Shown here: piece by piece, positions 1-13,500 of the stretch
Numbering within the stretch: position 1 is the stretch's first letter
How the letters are laid out: every line of letters begins with the position of its first letter
Source: Gaeumannomyces sp. JS-464
Taxonomy: Eukaryota > Ascomycota > Sordariomycetes > Magnaporthales > Magnaporthaceae
Direction: 5' to 3'
Length of the DNA: 64,000 nucleotides
Assembly: GCA_002197995.1 (NCBI GenBank)
Contig: NGZR01000001.1
Span: forward strand, 7,936,001 to 8,000,000
Notes under the pieces: generated by a model
The model's input: only the letters and a program-made list of their open reading frames with translations
What the model was told of the DNA's origin: nothing
Database searches by the model: none
Translations under genes and position numbers: made by a program

Positions 1-1977
1 TCTCGCTCCCTTTCCCTCTCTCTCTCGCGTTCCCGCTCGCGTTCCCGCTCACGTTCACGCTCGCGTTGACGTTCGCGTTGACGATACTCCCGTTCTTGTT
101 CCCGCTCTCGATCTCGCTCCCGCTCTCGCTCCCGCTCTCGCTCTCGCTGGGAGTGGTGGTTGAAGCTCGAGGACGGAGGAGTCGGCACAGCAGGCGGCGG
201 GGCCCGGACTGTCCTCGGGAATGCAGCTGAATGTGCGTGGGGAGTCTCCCGGTGGCCCCCATAAGCAGGCGTTGCCGGGGAGTAATACTCGGCACCGCGC
301 GGCGGTGGCGGTGCCACTGCGGCCAGCGGCCCGAGCGGCACCGGAGTGAGTGCTTGAGTAGGCCGGGAACGGTGATGGTCCTCCTCCTCAGGTTGTCCAA
401 ATGCGTAGTGGACTTCCTCCTCGTCCTCATCATCGTTGTCATCATCGTTATCGTCGTCATCGTCATCATCATCATCGTCCTCATCGTCGTCGTCAAACCT
501 TTGAGGCTGAGCGTGCAGCCTGCGTGACAGGCTCGACTCGGGCTGTGCCTGCATCTTCCGTGGCCGCGAGTACTCATCAAGGCCGCGAGATTGCGCGCGG
601 CGGTCGCGAGAGCTGTGATCACGGGACCTGTCGCGGGGTTGGTCGCGGGACCGGTACGCCTCTGTAGGATCCGGGGCTGCGGCCATAACGCGGGGGCGGA
701 CGTCCTGGTCTCCCGACTCGAGGCGGTCTGACCTCCTGGAGGACGGCGACGCCTGTTTGTGTTTCAAGACAGGAACATCTTCTTCAGCCTCGCAGTCGCA
801 GTTCGCAAGCTCGTGGCCGCAACCGGAACATATTTGCACACGTTTAACCGGCTTTGCTTGGGGCCGCTTCAGGGGCGCTTCCTCCTCCTCTGGGCACTGG
901 GGATCCCGGTGCCAATGATTGCCGCACTCAGTGCAGATCCTGCATTTGCAGTAACTGCACTTGGCGTATCTGCGGCCGCCTTCATCCTCTCTCTCCTTGT
1001 AGAAGTTCTTGCTCTTGATCGGCTTTCTGCAGTGCGTGGTGGGGCAGAGAAGCTTAGGAACTTGTGAGGGCGTGTCAGAGCCCCCGAATGTCTGGGCCTT
1101 GCGCAGCATCGGAGGCTTCTCTACGTGGTCGGGTTCGCTGTGCCTCCGAGAAGTTCTTCAAGGGAGAAAATCACGCGACTCATGTCAGAAAAACGAAGCT
1201 CCATCCCGCCCTTTTACCGATGGGGGAGGACTGGGAAAGAAAACACGCCCAGCAGATGAGCAAAGCGTACCTCCTCGATGAGACACTCTGCCGTATGACG
1301 TCTTCGTCAATGGCCGATCCTTTCCGGTGGGGTTTCCGAGACGCATGGCGGTGTTCCTTGGGTTCACGCTTGTCGGAGGAATGGCGGGAAGGCGAGCGAG
1401 GCTGGTGTCTGCGGGCACCACGGGCGACGGGCGAGTTGTCTCGGCTGCGTTCCAGGCTGTAGTCGGCCTCCTCAGGGATCGCGTCGCCTACGGTGCGTTG
1501 GCGGCGGTGTGCGCCTCCCCGCTTGCTCTTGGTCCGAAGGCGCTCGGCGAGCGTCTCCTTGTCAGAAACTCGGATCTCGGGCTGGTCCTGCTCATCCTGC
1601 GACGACACGGACGTGTCATCGTCCGAGTCGGAGGTGATGGACGAAGTACCGCGGGACATGGAGGGCAACAAGTAAGAGCCGCTGCGGCGGCTGCTGTCTC
1701 GGTCGGATCGGGAGACGACGTCGTCATCGCACCACACGTCCTTGGAGCGGGCGCGGGGGTTATGCTGCTGAGAGCCCGAGGACCTCGCCGGCGTGGACAC
1801 GGGGTAACTATTGCTTCGATCGGGGCGCATGCTTGACGAGGACGCGGCCAGCGAGGCGCGGGATGGCGTCGTTCGTCTCTGTCGTCTGGGGGACGACTGA
1901 GACTTGGGCTCCGGGCTTTGTATTATGCCCTGGATCGAGGCCTGGCGAGGCGGCGAATCGAGCAGCGGGCCATCCAT
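1..1977 (-). CDS. R/E- and S/R-rich protein with a cysteine cluster (3' part beyond left edge)
   Basis: Two exons are visible: 1977-1271 and 1155 to the window edge, with a 115-nt intron (1156-1270; GTACGC donor, AG acceptor) whose splice phase (2+1) matches. The start at 1977 has a good context (CCAAGATGG). The first exon is rich in Ser, Arg and Asp/Glu. The second begins with a cysteine/histidine cluster (CPTTHC, then CSYCKCRICTEC, then a CSGCGHELANCDC run), which looks metal-binding. It continues with RS/RD dipeptides, an Asp/Glu tract (plus strand 415-505), a Pro-rich stretch and a long Arg-Glu dipeptide array that leaves the window at base 1. I checked the frame as open down to base 1. 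No family is recognised with confidence; the SR/RE composition suggests a nuclear or RNA-associated protein, which is inference. Confidence 0.7.
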
Positions 1978-2430
1978 CTTGGCCCAATCACGCTGGGAGG
2001 GCGGGGTGGGGAGCAGGAATATGGAGAGGAGCTCTGGCCGTGGCCGTCTCCACGGCGATGATCGGGGGTGCCAGGGTGGACGAGGGCGATGTGGCGGCGG
2101 TGGTCGCTAGCGTGGTCCGGCGAGTGGTGGCCCCTGGGGCCTGGTCTCCGCCGAGGGTCGACAGCTGCAGCAGCAAAGGTGATGCCGGTCGCTTGGCCTG
2201 GGCCCACGGTGGCCATTCGCTGGCGGCCGTCAGCCCTGGGGCGGATGTGCAGCAGCGCAGTGCTGGAGTGGGCAAGAGTCGGGCGGCAGCGAGCCTCTGG
2301 GCAGGCGCTGATGCTCTGGTTGCCCGATCCAATTTTCCTCCCCTTTTCCTGTCCTCGCTTGCTCTCTCTTCCTCTCCACCGTCGGGTGTCTGCTGGCCCC
2401 TCGCTCGCTCGCTCAGTGTGGTGCCCACTA

Positions 2431-2454
2431 CTGCTGCTGCTGCTGCTGCTGCTG
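2431..2454. repeat. (CTG)8 trinucleotide repeat
   Basis: Eight uninterrupted CTG units on the plus strand (CAG on the minus strand). They lie about 450 bp upstream of the left-edge gene's start, so probably in its promoter or 5' leader and not coding. Confidence 0.85.
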
Positions 2455-3360
2455 CAAGGGTGAAGGGGCAGGCGGGGGTTGTGGGTGGTTGATGGCAGGG
2501 CGGCTTGCTGCACGCACCCAAACTGGGCAGTGCCTCTGACAGCTGGAGCTGCCTGAGTGGCCGGGCCTGTGCTAAGTCTGCATGAAGCACCTGTCGCTGA
2601 TTGGGCTACGCTGCGTCAACCATTGCATGATCCGGGCATTGCAGAATTCAAAAGAGCTCGGGCCAGCATCCATGGGGGATGGGCGGGGCTGGTGGGCTCC
2701 AACGAGGAAGAAAAAAGAGAGAGAGAGAGAGAAAATAAAAAGAGAAGAAAAACACACACGGAAGGGAAGGAGCACATATCACCTGCCAGCTCGTCTGCCC
2801 CGGCAATCGCGACGGCCAGGAAAATTGCTGGCGGCACAATCCAGAGTGAAGCAAGCCCGCTGACGGATCGCCCCATAAATCAAGCTGGGCCAGCACGGCT
2901 CGCCGTTTGCTTGCTTTCTACAGAGGTCCGTGCTGGCGGTGGTGGTGCTGGCGGTGGTACTGCCAGCAGGCCCCAAGCGCTCCACTCGCTGTTTTTGGAT
3001 GGCGACCCGATGGATGCAGCAACCTTGGAATGTCTGGTGCCTCTGGGCCTATGTCTCATGAAAACACGGAGGGACCGCAGGTGAGCAACGGCCGACCGCC
3101 ACCTTCTCTGCTCGTGCTCGGACGGATAACCCTGCTTGCTTTGCCTTGCTGTCAGGCTCCTCTGCCACTCAGCTCGCGGCGAGTGGCGAGACTGGAGTGA
3201 TACGGGGCGGCGGGCTGCTCGAATGGGTGCAGGTCTGATTGGGCCAGCCCTGGAACCGCTGCAAACGCAACCCACGCACATGCGACGACGCCGGGTCGGG
3301 GGTCAACCGCTGGCCGGTCGGGCTGCCTCAATCGGCTGTGGATGTGTTTTGCCGGACGCT

Positions 3361-3410
3361 CCTTGGTCTGCCCTGGTCTGCCCTGGTCTGCCCTGGTCTG
3401 TCCTCGTCTG
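3361..3410. repeat. 10-bp tandem repeat, five units
   Basis: The unit CCCTGGTCTG is present three times exactly (3371-3400), flanked on each side by a unit with one or two changes. It is non-coding as far as can be seen. Confidence 0.85.
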
Positions 3411-6400
3411 CACCCGCCAGCCTTTGCCTCTCGCGGCCTAGGGAGCTGCGCTGACCGCCGCCAACTTGCACCATCGAACGCTTGAGCTCATTGGGCCGGC
3501 AGGCGGGCATTGCAGCTGACCACCTCCAGCCTACGGAGTCGTGCGAGTCTACCCTCCACGTTGAGCCAGCCAAGGGGCTTACTCTCTGCCCCGACCTCAC
3601 CTCACTGGACCGGACATGGCAGAGCGGAGGGGGCGCGGGGGACAGCGCATCACGTGATACCCCTCCTCCCCCTCCTTGGCCTCCACTGGCCTCCACTGCC
3701 CCTCCGCTCGCCAACCGGAATCAGCTGAGAGCCGATGTCTCAGCCCGCCTTTTTGTTTTGGCGTTTGCCATGCAGTGAGGTCATACGGGCGGGATTATAC
3801 GTGTATTTCAAACAACCACCTGGACGTCGCTGGTCTACGACAACCGGGTCGCCCATCACCGCCGTCGGCACCGTTGGTCACCGTTGGGATCACAGCAGGG
3901 ATGGGCTGCTTGCTGGCCAGCTCAGAGCATCTTGTCCGAGATCGGATAGGAACCATTGGTGCTGGGGGCCCGCACGCCGCCCCTAAACGGCTGGGCCAAG
4001 GGATGGAGGGCTTCCCCGGCCACCCGCACGCGTCCGTGCCCCACAGTCCGATCAGAACAAGGCCGTCCCTGCAATCTAGAGCCGATGTTTACGTCCTCAA
4101 TATTGTCCGGGGTCGTGGGGGGGGAGAAGTTGGCCTTGCCCAGCATATTTTTGCTTGATGCTGTGTGCCGCCTGGCCCAAGGAGGGGTTGGTCGACAAGC
4201 CACCGCGACTCCCTCTTCCTCCTCGCCCTCCCGCGCTGTCCGAGCGTTGCTGTGTCTTGTCTTCGACGTGTGGCTGTCGTCCGAACAGCACAGACTTGCA
4301 CAAGCCGAGCGGACGGGATGGACCACACAGCCTTTCCCTGACCACACGCCCACTCGGCACGATTCCGACCACGCTAGCCGAGGTCACACAATATTTGCGT
4401 GCTAAGTGTCACCTATAGCGCGTGCACAAAAAAAAACACAAGCGCCGTGGACGAGTTGCTAATCTGGTGCACAGCGATACACACCTCGGCTTTTAAGCTG
4501 GCTTCTCAGCAGTTTGCCGTAAACGGTACCCATTGACCTCCTCCAAGCCTCTCCTTCCAGGGGACTTCCCATTCCTAACTATCGCCGTGGAATGTCGAAC
4601 ATGACCGAAAATGAATCGAGGCTTCATCTGGGGCGCTGCGGCGATGATGACGCCTCACTCGAACTACAGCCAGCCGCCGCGGTACCACCCTCCTTTCTCC
4701 CCGAGCACACAGCCTCGTCTAGAGTAGTGACCAGTTGTGTGTGTCTGCCTCCCATCTGGGGCTCAGGGACGGCAGCAAGTATTACATACCAGGCATATGT
4801 AGGGCATATGTAGGTCTCAGGCAGACGGGTGCACGCAGGTCAAATCCCCCTTCCGCGTTACTGTTTCGTGGCAGAGGACAAATCATAGGTCGGTCGTACG
4901 CCGACATGCTGGCATCCCGCCCCTTGCGACGTCCTACTATCTCAGCAGCGCTGCTGTGAAACAGCAAACGCACGTTGAAAGCAGCCCATCCTATCGGGGC
5001 CAGCAGATGCCGCCTCTGCAGCCCCGTGCCCCCATTCCCCGGACATCTTGACCTCTAGGCCAAATTCATCTGGCCAGCTGTCTGCTATGGCTCCGTTTTC
5101 TTGTGCGTTTCCTTTCGCTCCAGTCTTCATCCCATTCTGCATCCTCACTATCCCAACCGAACCGAGGCTCCCCGGGAACCCCCACCCGGACGAAAATCTC
5201 GGAGGTCTCCGATCGGAGAGAGGCGGGGCGGGGCCGGGGAATCTCTCCGTGATGCAAAAAGGTCCACGAATGGGGGTTCTGCATGTCTCGGGGACCCGCC
5301 GCACTTCTATCCGATATCCGGGAAGGAGAGAAAAAAAAATCCGCCATAAGCTGCGGAACAGGAAGGGTAGAGCACAGATCCAAGCTATCAGGGCCCAGCC
5401 GGGAACCAAAACACGATCAGAGAATCCACAGGTGTTATTCAAGGATCGCTATACCAGATCAGATAGATGGTATTCACGATCTGTCACTGGCTCGAACAGA
5501 GAGGATGAGGAGCCGTGACAAAATGAAATGAGTGGTATGCTGCATACAGAACCAGAAGAAGGTCCCAAAAGAGGGGCCTAGGGCGCCAAGGCCAGCTTGC
5601 TTGCACCCTCCGACCCGCCCCTTTTCGGCACCTTTTCGACAGCTATGGGCGATGCACACCGCGGTTCGCGATTGGGGTGGAAGGACGGGGCTTTTCGTGC
5701 GTGGGGCCAATAGCCACTGCGGCATATTGCTCGCTTAGGATACGTCGTAGTGTTTGTTATACTATGTACGTGCAGGATGATGGATGGATGGATGGATGCC
5801 ACCTCGGCTTTCGACGGGAGAGGGCGGTCCACCCTCGACCCATCAATTCCTGTCACGCACACGACAGTGAGGCGCTCCACCCTCCCAGATGTATCGATGC
5901 CCTACGTACGCCTCGAGAGGCCGGAACAGATGGAAATTCATTGATTGATTGATACCTGAGCGCCCCAATCAACCGATCGATGATGGCGAAATGCGAGCGA
6001 CCCTGCGATTTGCCATTGTGGCTCGATCGATCGTGGCCTCGGGCCCTTTCCAGACCGAAGGAAGCCGCAGGGCGCTACCTACCTAGACGACGGCGATGAC
6101 GATGCTGCTGCTGATTTTCTTCTTTCTGGTGTCTTGCGGGACGTCGAGTGTCGTCAGCCAGCATCTGAGCAGAGCGGAATTTCCATCTGTCGGGAGAATC
6201 TCTGCACAAGAAAGCAAGGCAGCAAGACGTATTGAAACGCAAACTTAATCGCCGACCCCGTGCTACCGCGGCCCATCACATTGCAATGATTATTGGAACA
6301 AGTCGAGGGTGGATGTGAGTGCGTGTGTTGCGTGTATTTGACCGCAGTGCCTACCAAATCTTAGGGTATCATACCGGCCCCGTGTCGGGTCCAATCCAGA

Positions 6401-8145
6401 AATGCTGCCAATCTGATTGCCCACCTACCACACCCGCTCCCTGATCCTACAACCACACGCGCAGCCACCGTAAATACATGACAGACGGACAAACTAAAAA
6501 AAGACATCATCCCAGGAGACACCGCTGGTAGCGTGGAGATCCTACCTACCTAGCCTATATACATCGGCGCTCCCTCCTTATTTCCCGATGCTGGCCCCAG
6601 CTCACATATTGCACCTCCAAGATCTCGCATGTCGTCTTTCGGATATAGAGGACTCGCTTGCGGACTCGTGTTGAGGCTTTGCTGACGTATTTCGAATCGA
6701 TAACCTGAGAAAAAATACGAGAGAAGGGAATCAGGAATGGAGGCTGCTATCATTTCCTTCAGCCGCCACCTTTACCATCCAAGGGACACAAAAAAGGGGG
6801 CAAGGTAATCGGGCTTGGTCCGGGGTGACGGAATTCCGGAGCCGGTAGGTAGGCAGGTAGACAAAACGCTGTGCGGGCTGTTAAGATGACAAGCGAAATG
6901 GGCGATGAGGAGCTCCAAGGACCGAAGCGCCCGGTTTTATTTCTTGCGTCGAGGCTATGTGGCGTGTGGTGCGTGTGTGCGTATGATGGGTGATGTGTAT
7001 CCATGTGCGTGGTGGTGGGTGTGAGCGAGTGTGGTGTATTGATGACCCCTGGGCCAGTGAGATGGGCCCCGTTCCAAGTCCAGGAGCGGGGGAGTCACGG
7101 CTTCCCGGACCGCTCAACCGAGGCCCTTGCCCAAGCCAGCACCCTCGGCCGCCACCCAAGCATCCCCAAGATTGCGTCCGCAACCAAATCAGGCCCTGGA
7201 GTCACCGTTCCAGAAGGAGCCGATCCACGGGGCAACCTAATCTGCGCCGGATTTGCGTCGATTCTCCCCCACTGGAGGTGTTTCCCCATGGGCTCAGGTC
7301 TGGAGAATTCGGTTGCTTTTTTTGACGGGCACCGCCAAGTCTGAAAACCTGGGGCCGTCATTTGGTGCGAGCCGACTGTTGAAAACGTGGGAAATCGCCT
7401 TGGGTAGCGACCAAGCGAGCCTCACCCACCCCCTTTGAGCTCCTCGACCAATCCCGACGAGACTTGCACTCCGTAAGACCTAAGGCGCCAAAATGGCATA
7501 TAGTGGCTGTCGTCATCAAAATCCGGATCGCCTCTTTCCAGACACCGGGCAGGTGTGTGTGCGTCTCGGGGGCCTTCGAGCAAGATGGTTAAAAGGTCGG
7601 GATTCCAAACTTTTGCTGCGCCTTATCTCGAGCATCCCGGCAGCCTTTGTAGGCTGTTTTGTGCATTGTAATGTCGTCTGGTGGTTGGTGTGGTGTGAAG
7701 CGTAGGTGTCAATATTGCAAATCGCGACCGCTGCCGGAACAGCCATGCCACTCCTAGGAGCCACAAGTTGTTTTACGGCTTGTCGATGTGGCCTGGGCGT
7801 GTGCGTCTGCGTGTGTGCTTAGGCAGTGATTGGATGCGTAAAACGTATTTTCTTCTTATCGCAAAGGAGTGGGTGTCCCCGGCTAAGACAGGACGCTGGA
7901 GGGGCCTGACCGAGCGACCATCTCTGAACTCAGCTTGGATCCCCTCCAAGGTGCTGGGTTGGTGGTGACATTTGATGGTGTCTTTTCGGCGCTGCTGGTA
8001 CGGTATGTTGATGTAGGTACCTAGGTACGTACCCGGGTGAGATACCTACCAGGCAGTGCGTCGCCGGTTGGCGGATGCGGTCGACAGGGCTAGTACGAGC
8101 CACTCGTGCCTTTGTTGTGAGTGTAAGAGAGGTGGTGTAGGGGTC

Positions 8146-10510
8146 TCAGCTAGCCATCAGAAAGGCCCGCCTTCTGACTTCGGCCTCCTTGATGATCTCG
8201 GCTGCTAGGCTGAGGCTCGGCGCAAGCACAGCGTAGCGCTCAATCTCGACGACGACATCGCTAAATATTTGGTCCAGCGTCTCCCGGTGCGGGACGAGGG
8301 TCATTAGGATGCTCATCAGTGAGGGCGACATGGTAGCTCCCATAACCAGGAGCGTTTGCGAGACAATAGAGAGGGCACCTTGCCACAGGTACGGCATGTG
8401 GCCGGCATGACTGCGGTGAAATCAACGCAAGGTTAGATGGGATTTGCAGCTTGGGCCTCTCCATAGGCCACCTCATTGGCGGGGAGGAGGAGCAAGCAGG
8501 TGAAAAAATAAAAACGACACTGCCAAGAAGGGCGTGGGTTCAAAAATAACGTACTGTGCAAGAATATGCTCCAACTGCCGGACAGAGGCCTCGAGGCACT
8601 TGTGGCAGCTGTCGCGCACGGCAGGGTCTAACACGGCCTGCTCATTGTCGAGCACGGCCAGGATGTAGGGCCGGTAGATAATGGTCCTGCAGGCGAAGAA
8701 GCGGAGCCGCAGCACCGTCTGTACGGGGTCCGGCAGCATCGTGCGTGTAAAGGGGAACTGCAGCGGCAGCGGCAAGCTCTCGTACCACTGCGTAAGCTGG
8801 AAGTCGAGCTCAGCCACGACCGGTTCCAGGCTGGTGGTCGAGGCCATCGAGTCCTTGGAGTAGATGAGCTGGCTGACCCGGTTGAGGAGTCGCCTGAGCG
8901 CGATCTCGGCCAGGAAGTACCACAGATCGTCCCGCCCCACGGCCTCGCTCTCATCCCCCTCAAAGCCGCCGGGAAGGCCGACGTTTTCCTCGAACTGGAC
9001 CACGCCCGAGTGCGGCAGGTCCAACTCAGCCAGCAGGTCGCTCTCGAATAGCAGCGAGTTCCAGTAGATGCGCTCCGTGAGCTCGCGCTGGTCCGACGGG
9101 ACCCTGCTCGGGGCCATGAGCAGTAGCTGCAGCTTCGTGCTTGTGGTACACAACAGGTTCCACGCCTCCAGCGGGCGCACCAAGTAAAAGAGGTAGGCCG
9201 CGGCAAGCAGGTGGCACTGGGCGGCCAGCACGCTGTTGGACGTCATCATGCCCGGAAGGAGCGCCCATGCAGCCGTGAAGTACTGCAGGCCCGGCGGGTC
9301 CTCGTGGGGTACAATGCGCGAGATGCTGCCCCTAAGACTCGCCTGTCCCAGAGACAAGACCAGGAGCACAATGCAGCTCTCCGGACCCTCTCTGAAGCCG
9401 TTGGACAGCGCGATGCGATAGTGACTCCTCCACGTGTACGGGTTCACGCAGGCGTACCAGACGTTGACGCGCTCGAAGTAGGCCTCGATATAGGCGGCCG
9501 TATTGGAGAGGTCGACGCAGGGAGTCTTGGTGAGCGAGTGCAGCGGCTCGCGCGCCATCTCCAGCTGCAGCAGGATCTGGGGATCGTAGGGGCGAGAGAC
9601 TAGGTCGCGGATCAGGGGCCACTGCAGTAGGTGGAGAGCGGCGTTGGTGTGGATCTTTGGCATGGTCGAGATGTTGGTCCCGCTCGTCCAGGTGCCGAGG
9701 CCGCCGCTGGGGATGACCGAGACGAAAGGCCCGCCGCCCAAGATGCCGTCGGCGCTGAGGTGACCGGTGCCGTTGCTCATGTTGGGCGAGTCGCCCAGCG
9801 CCAGGCCACCGGGAGTTAGCGTCATCTGCAGCATGCTTTCGATTCGGTTGAGGCGCTCGAGTATGAGCTTGTCGCCTGCATCGAGCTTGATTCCGGGCTC
9901 GCGGTAGATGCAGTCTGCGCCCAGTTCCAGACACAGCTTGCATTTTGGCTTGGTGCCATCGCACCGTGACTTTCGGGAACGGCATACTTCACACTGGACA
10001 GCGCAAGGAGGCAGGACACGACAGTCGGAAAAGGTTAGCAAGCAGTAAGATCCAACAGAGGGGGGAGCCTTTTCCTTCTTTTCGCCTAGACCGGCACTGG
10101 TGGTCACATACGGCGATAGTTGCACGCCGCCTGGGGTAGTCGACCCCGGCGTCGGTGTTCCTCCTCTTTAGCGGGTTGATGCCCTCGTCGCTCGGGACCT
10201 TCTGCATCCCGTTGGCCTCGGAGCTGTGGTTCTCGGATGATTGCGACATGTTCCGCGCCTTCTGGACAGAGCCGAGGATGCCGTCACGGCTGAAGCTGGG
10301 AGTACGCTGCGTTTTGGCCGAGTTGGGAGACTTTAGTGCATGGTTGATCGCATTCAGCTGTGGCGATGGGATCTCGATGGCGAACCCATCGCCTCGTGTC
10401 TGCAAGGGGAAGGGCCTCGGGTTGGGTGCCGTCGTTGTTGCTGTGGCGGTCGCGGAGCTATGCCCGTTTATGAGGGATGATGGCGAGTCGCCCGTGGAAG
10501 ACGGTGACAT
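8146..10510 (-). CDS. Zn(II)2Cys6 fungal-specific transcription factor 1
   Basis: Three exons: 10510-10112, 9993-8555 and 8410-8146, with introns of 118 and 144 nt (GTATGT and GTACGT donors). They sum to 2103 nt and a 700-residue protein with no frame breaks. Splicing exon 1 to exon 2 assembles a binuclear zinc cluster with canonical spacing C-x2-C-x6-C-x6-C-x2-C-x6-C at residues 134-161. A short predicted coiled coil (LILERLNRIESML) follows, and then a fungal transcription factor middle homology region over roughly residues 230-650. Ser/Thr-rich and low-complexity sequence precedes the zinc cluster. The start at 10510 (MSPSSTGDSP) is chosen because the in-frame extension upstream lacks protein-like composition. 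It should be a nuclear DNA-binding regulator; its targets cannot be told from sequence. It resembles the regulator at 24014-26596. Confidence 0.88.
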
Positions 10511-13500
10511 ATTTTTGGTTACGTATGTAGTTTGGCACCTAGTCAGGCTATCAGGGGAGCGCGCGGCCGTGGTCCCGAGGGCGCAAAGGTCGGGCTCGAA
10601 TGAACAGAGGACCGGAGGGCTGCCGAGCGGGAAGGCGAGAAGGCTCGGGCTTCGGCCGCCAGCTCTGTCCGTGGACAGCAGCAACGCCACCAAGAGCCTT
10701 GGGATCGGGGCTTCTTCCAAGGGCCAACGTCCGTGCTGGCTGGGTTATAGGTGTGTTTCTCACACCACATACGTGTCAGGCAGAGGATTGGAGGCGCGGA
10801 GATGGCGGTTTCACATGGCACCCTGCCATGTAGTGGGCACGTCTGGCAAAAGCGACAGTCGGGGAGATGACGTGAGTGGAGGTTCTGGTTAGGTGTGCGC
10901 CCGGCCGGTGAGGTCTGGTGCGGGATGGCTACAAAAAAGAAAGAAAAAGAAACCAAATAAAACGAGAGATCAGGAAGAGATCGGACGTAGATGAGTGTCT
11001 GAGTCGGCCCGGGCTGTTGTCGGGGCACTTGTTGTAGGAGACACGGTCTGGCAGAGCGACGGGCTAGCCAAATCAACCAGATGCGGGAGGTACCTCGGGA
11101 CTTCCCAAGCTTATACCATGTACGTGCACCGTAGACGGGCACCTCCCTTGAAGAGGTGGTGAAGAGAACACGGGCGAGATGGAGGGTGTGAGGGTGAGTT
11201 GAGGGCAACCAAGAACCTGTGCTCCCTGCAGCAAGGGCGCCAGCGGTGGGGCTTGGGGGCCCAATCGGTTCTCTGATTGCACCCCAATGTATGAGACCAA
11301 GAACAGTTGATGTTCTTGGGTCTGAGAAGGGCCAAATCCGTCCGGAGAATCTCGTTTGGGCGCGTGGGGACGCTGGGCCTGCGAGCAACGGCCGCCTCCC
11401 AGAGGTACCTCGCTGTAGGTACGCTGCAGCCCGTCTCCAGCCCGGTTGGCCTCTATTTCCGCCTTGATCAAACTGCCTTGTTCGCATTGGCTGGCTGTAG
11501 GAGCTCGGCTACTGCCTTGGAGTTGCTGCTGTGCTACATGTTTGAGGTCTGCCATTATCCCCGAAAAAGCACAGATTCAACTGGAGATGTCCCTCTTCCC
11601 GCTTTCGCCTGGGTCGTTAAGATCGGGGAGGGGAAAGAAAAAGAAAAAAAAAAAGAAGAAGAAAAATATTTCAATGATCCCCTACCCATGCTGATCTCCA
11701 CCGGGCTGGCGATCATGGAGGGGTGCCGCTGGAGGCTGGATTCCGAGGGATTTCCACAGATGAGACTTCCCAGCGTGCGACTTTGCGGACCGAATTGTGT
11801 GTCAGGCATCAATCATCCTTGACGTCTGATGGGCCTTTCCACCTAGAACGGCGGCGACGGGACGGAAGCTGAAGCACAGGCTCTTCCATGCCGAGAGCCT
11901 GTAAGGTGTACCCAGTGCGTGCTCCTGCAACTTTGGTACCGAGGTACATCCTCTGAAGAGACAAAAGCAGTCGAAGAAAAACACAAAATCTGGTCGAGTA
12001 ATTTCCAAGGCACCCCGGCTGTCTGCGGTAACGGCCTGTCGAGGACTCACTACCACAGCAGACAGGGACCTTGTCACCTTGTCGTCGGATGCGTTCACAA
12101 CAACAGCGGGTGTGGTGGGGAGCGATGGTTCGAATCTGTTGCTGATGTGTCGACGGTGGGCCCCACATCTCTGGCCGGGCCTGGGGGAGATCCAAGCTAC
12201 CCCATGATCCCTCCAACTTTCCCCGTTGCCACCCTCTCGAATTCCCCATCACCCCATGCAGCTTTCCACGATGCACACGCGCACAGGCCTTGGAGAGGCT
12301 TCTCGAGTCCGTCTCGAGTCTTCCGAGAGCTGAGTCTTGTCTTAGGAGGCTCAAGACGTGGAAATGGCCAGGCGTGCGCGACGGCTACTGACGCCCGTGC
12401 TTGACCCCTCCCTCCCCCATAATTCTCGGAATCAAGCCTGGGGCCGTCTTCATTCGGTCTGGGGTCAAATTCAGGGGCTGGCGCCAGGGAGAAAAAAAAG
12501 AAAAAAAAAAAAAAAAAAGGACCGGCAAGACTCCCGGGTTCCGTTTCTCCGCCTGCTGTTCACTTGGATGCCTGCCTTGTTGCGAGTTTGCCGGCCATTT
12601 GACATGCAAGGGTTTTATTTCTGCTTCTTGAGAAATGACCAGAGCTCAAATCGCGCCGAGCAGAAGCCTGGTTGGATGGGGCCTGGGGGTGCGCGCTCTG
12701 GAATTGGCCCAGAATGGACGTTGGTCCCGTTTTCTCGCGTCCTCGCTTAGTAGCGCGAACCCAGGGGGCGCACGCAACCGAAAGGGTGGTGGGATGCACG
12801 GTGCACGCAGTGCTCTGGTGCTGTCGGTTCAACGGCGATGGCGACTGTGACTGTCGCTCTATGCGGAAGTCGAGCTCAGCGGTCCCCACACCTGCCCACC
12901 TCGCTCCGGCGCGCCCACTGAGACCCATCTGATCGCTCCACTCAGTGCACCTCATTCAAACCCCCGACGTGCTTGCAGATGGAGTTTTTTTTTCTTTTTT
13001 TTCTTTTTCGTTAGCGGCCGAGGCATGGAGCTGGCAGACGAATTGGAGCTGTGGTGGCGGCGGCGGCTGCGCCTACCAAAAAATGGAGATGCGCAGCCGG
13101 CCGCTCAGAGCATCAATCATTTTCCCCCAATGGCCTGCATGCGAACCAGCATCAAGCATCCGTGGCATCTGCACGGCGTTACGCGATGCCATAACCCCGC
13201 AAGCGAGTTTCTGACCAGAGATGGTGGCGGTTCGTACCCGAGTCGCGACCCCAGCCCTTTGCCCCATGGGGCCGCTCGCTCTCAACGTGCGGGATGGATT
13301 AGATGGGGACGACGGGTATCGACCGCGAGTGTGCGACCAGACGGCAAACAATTTGCTAACGGGCCGAGGCTGGTCGACTGATTCTCCCCTGCTTGTGATC
13401 TACGGGCCATGCAGCCGACGACGACGAATATAATGGATGACAAAGAAAAGCAAGCACGGCAAGCACCCCGACAATATCCCCAGATGAACGAATGCCTTCC

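Larger units (their letters stand above)
1978..8145. other. Long gene-poor interval (6.2 kb)
   Basis: No reading frame here has protein-like composition or recognisable domains. It lies between the 5' end of the left-edge gene and the 3' end of Zn2Cys6 regulator 1, so it should hold the promoter and leader of the former. Near the start it has a (CTG)8 run at 2431-2454 and a GA-rich tract at about 2706-2745. Further on are a 10-bp tandem repeat (3361-3410) and a GGAT tetranucleotide run (about 5777-5798). I see no tRNA or transposase. Confidence 0.5.

Noticed and set aside
231..527. Plus-strand frame with a Val/Ile-rich run
   Set aside because: It is the complement of the Asp/Glu tract of the minus-strand left-edge gene; composition explained by that.
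9989..10720. Longer N-terminus of Zn2Cys6 regulator 1 starting at 10720
   Set aside because: The 70 added residues lack protein-like conservation signs; the Met at 10510 begins a Ser/Thr-rich segment typical of these regulators.
12101..12200. GGTTCGAATC motif resembling a tRNA T-loop
   Set aside because: No cloverleaf can be drawn around it on either strand.
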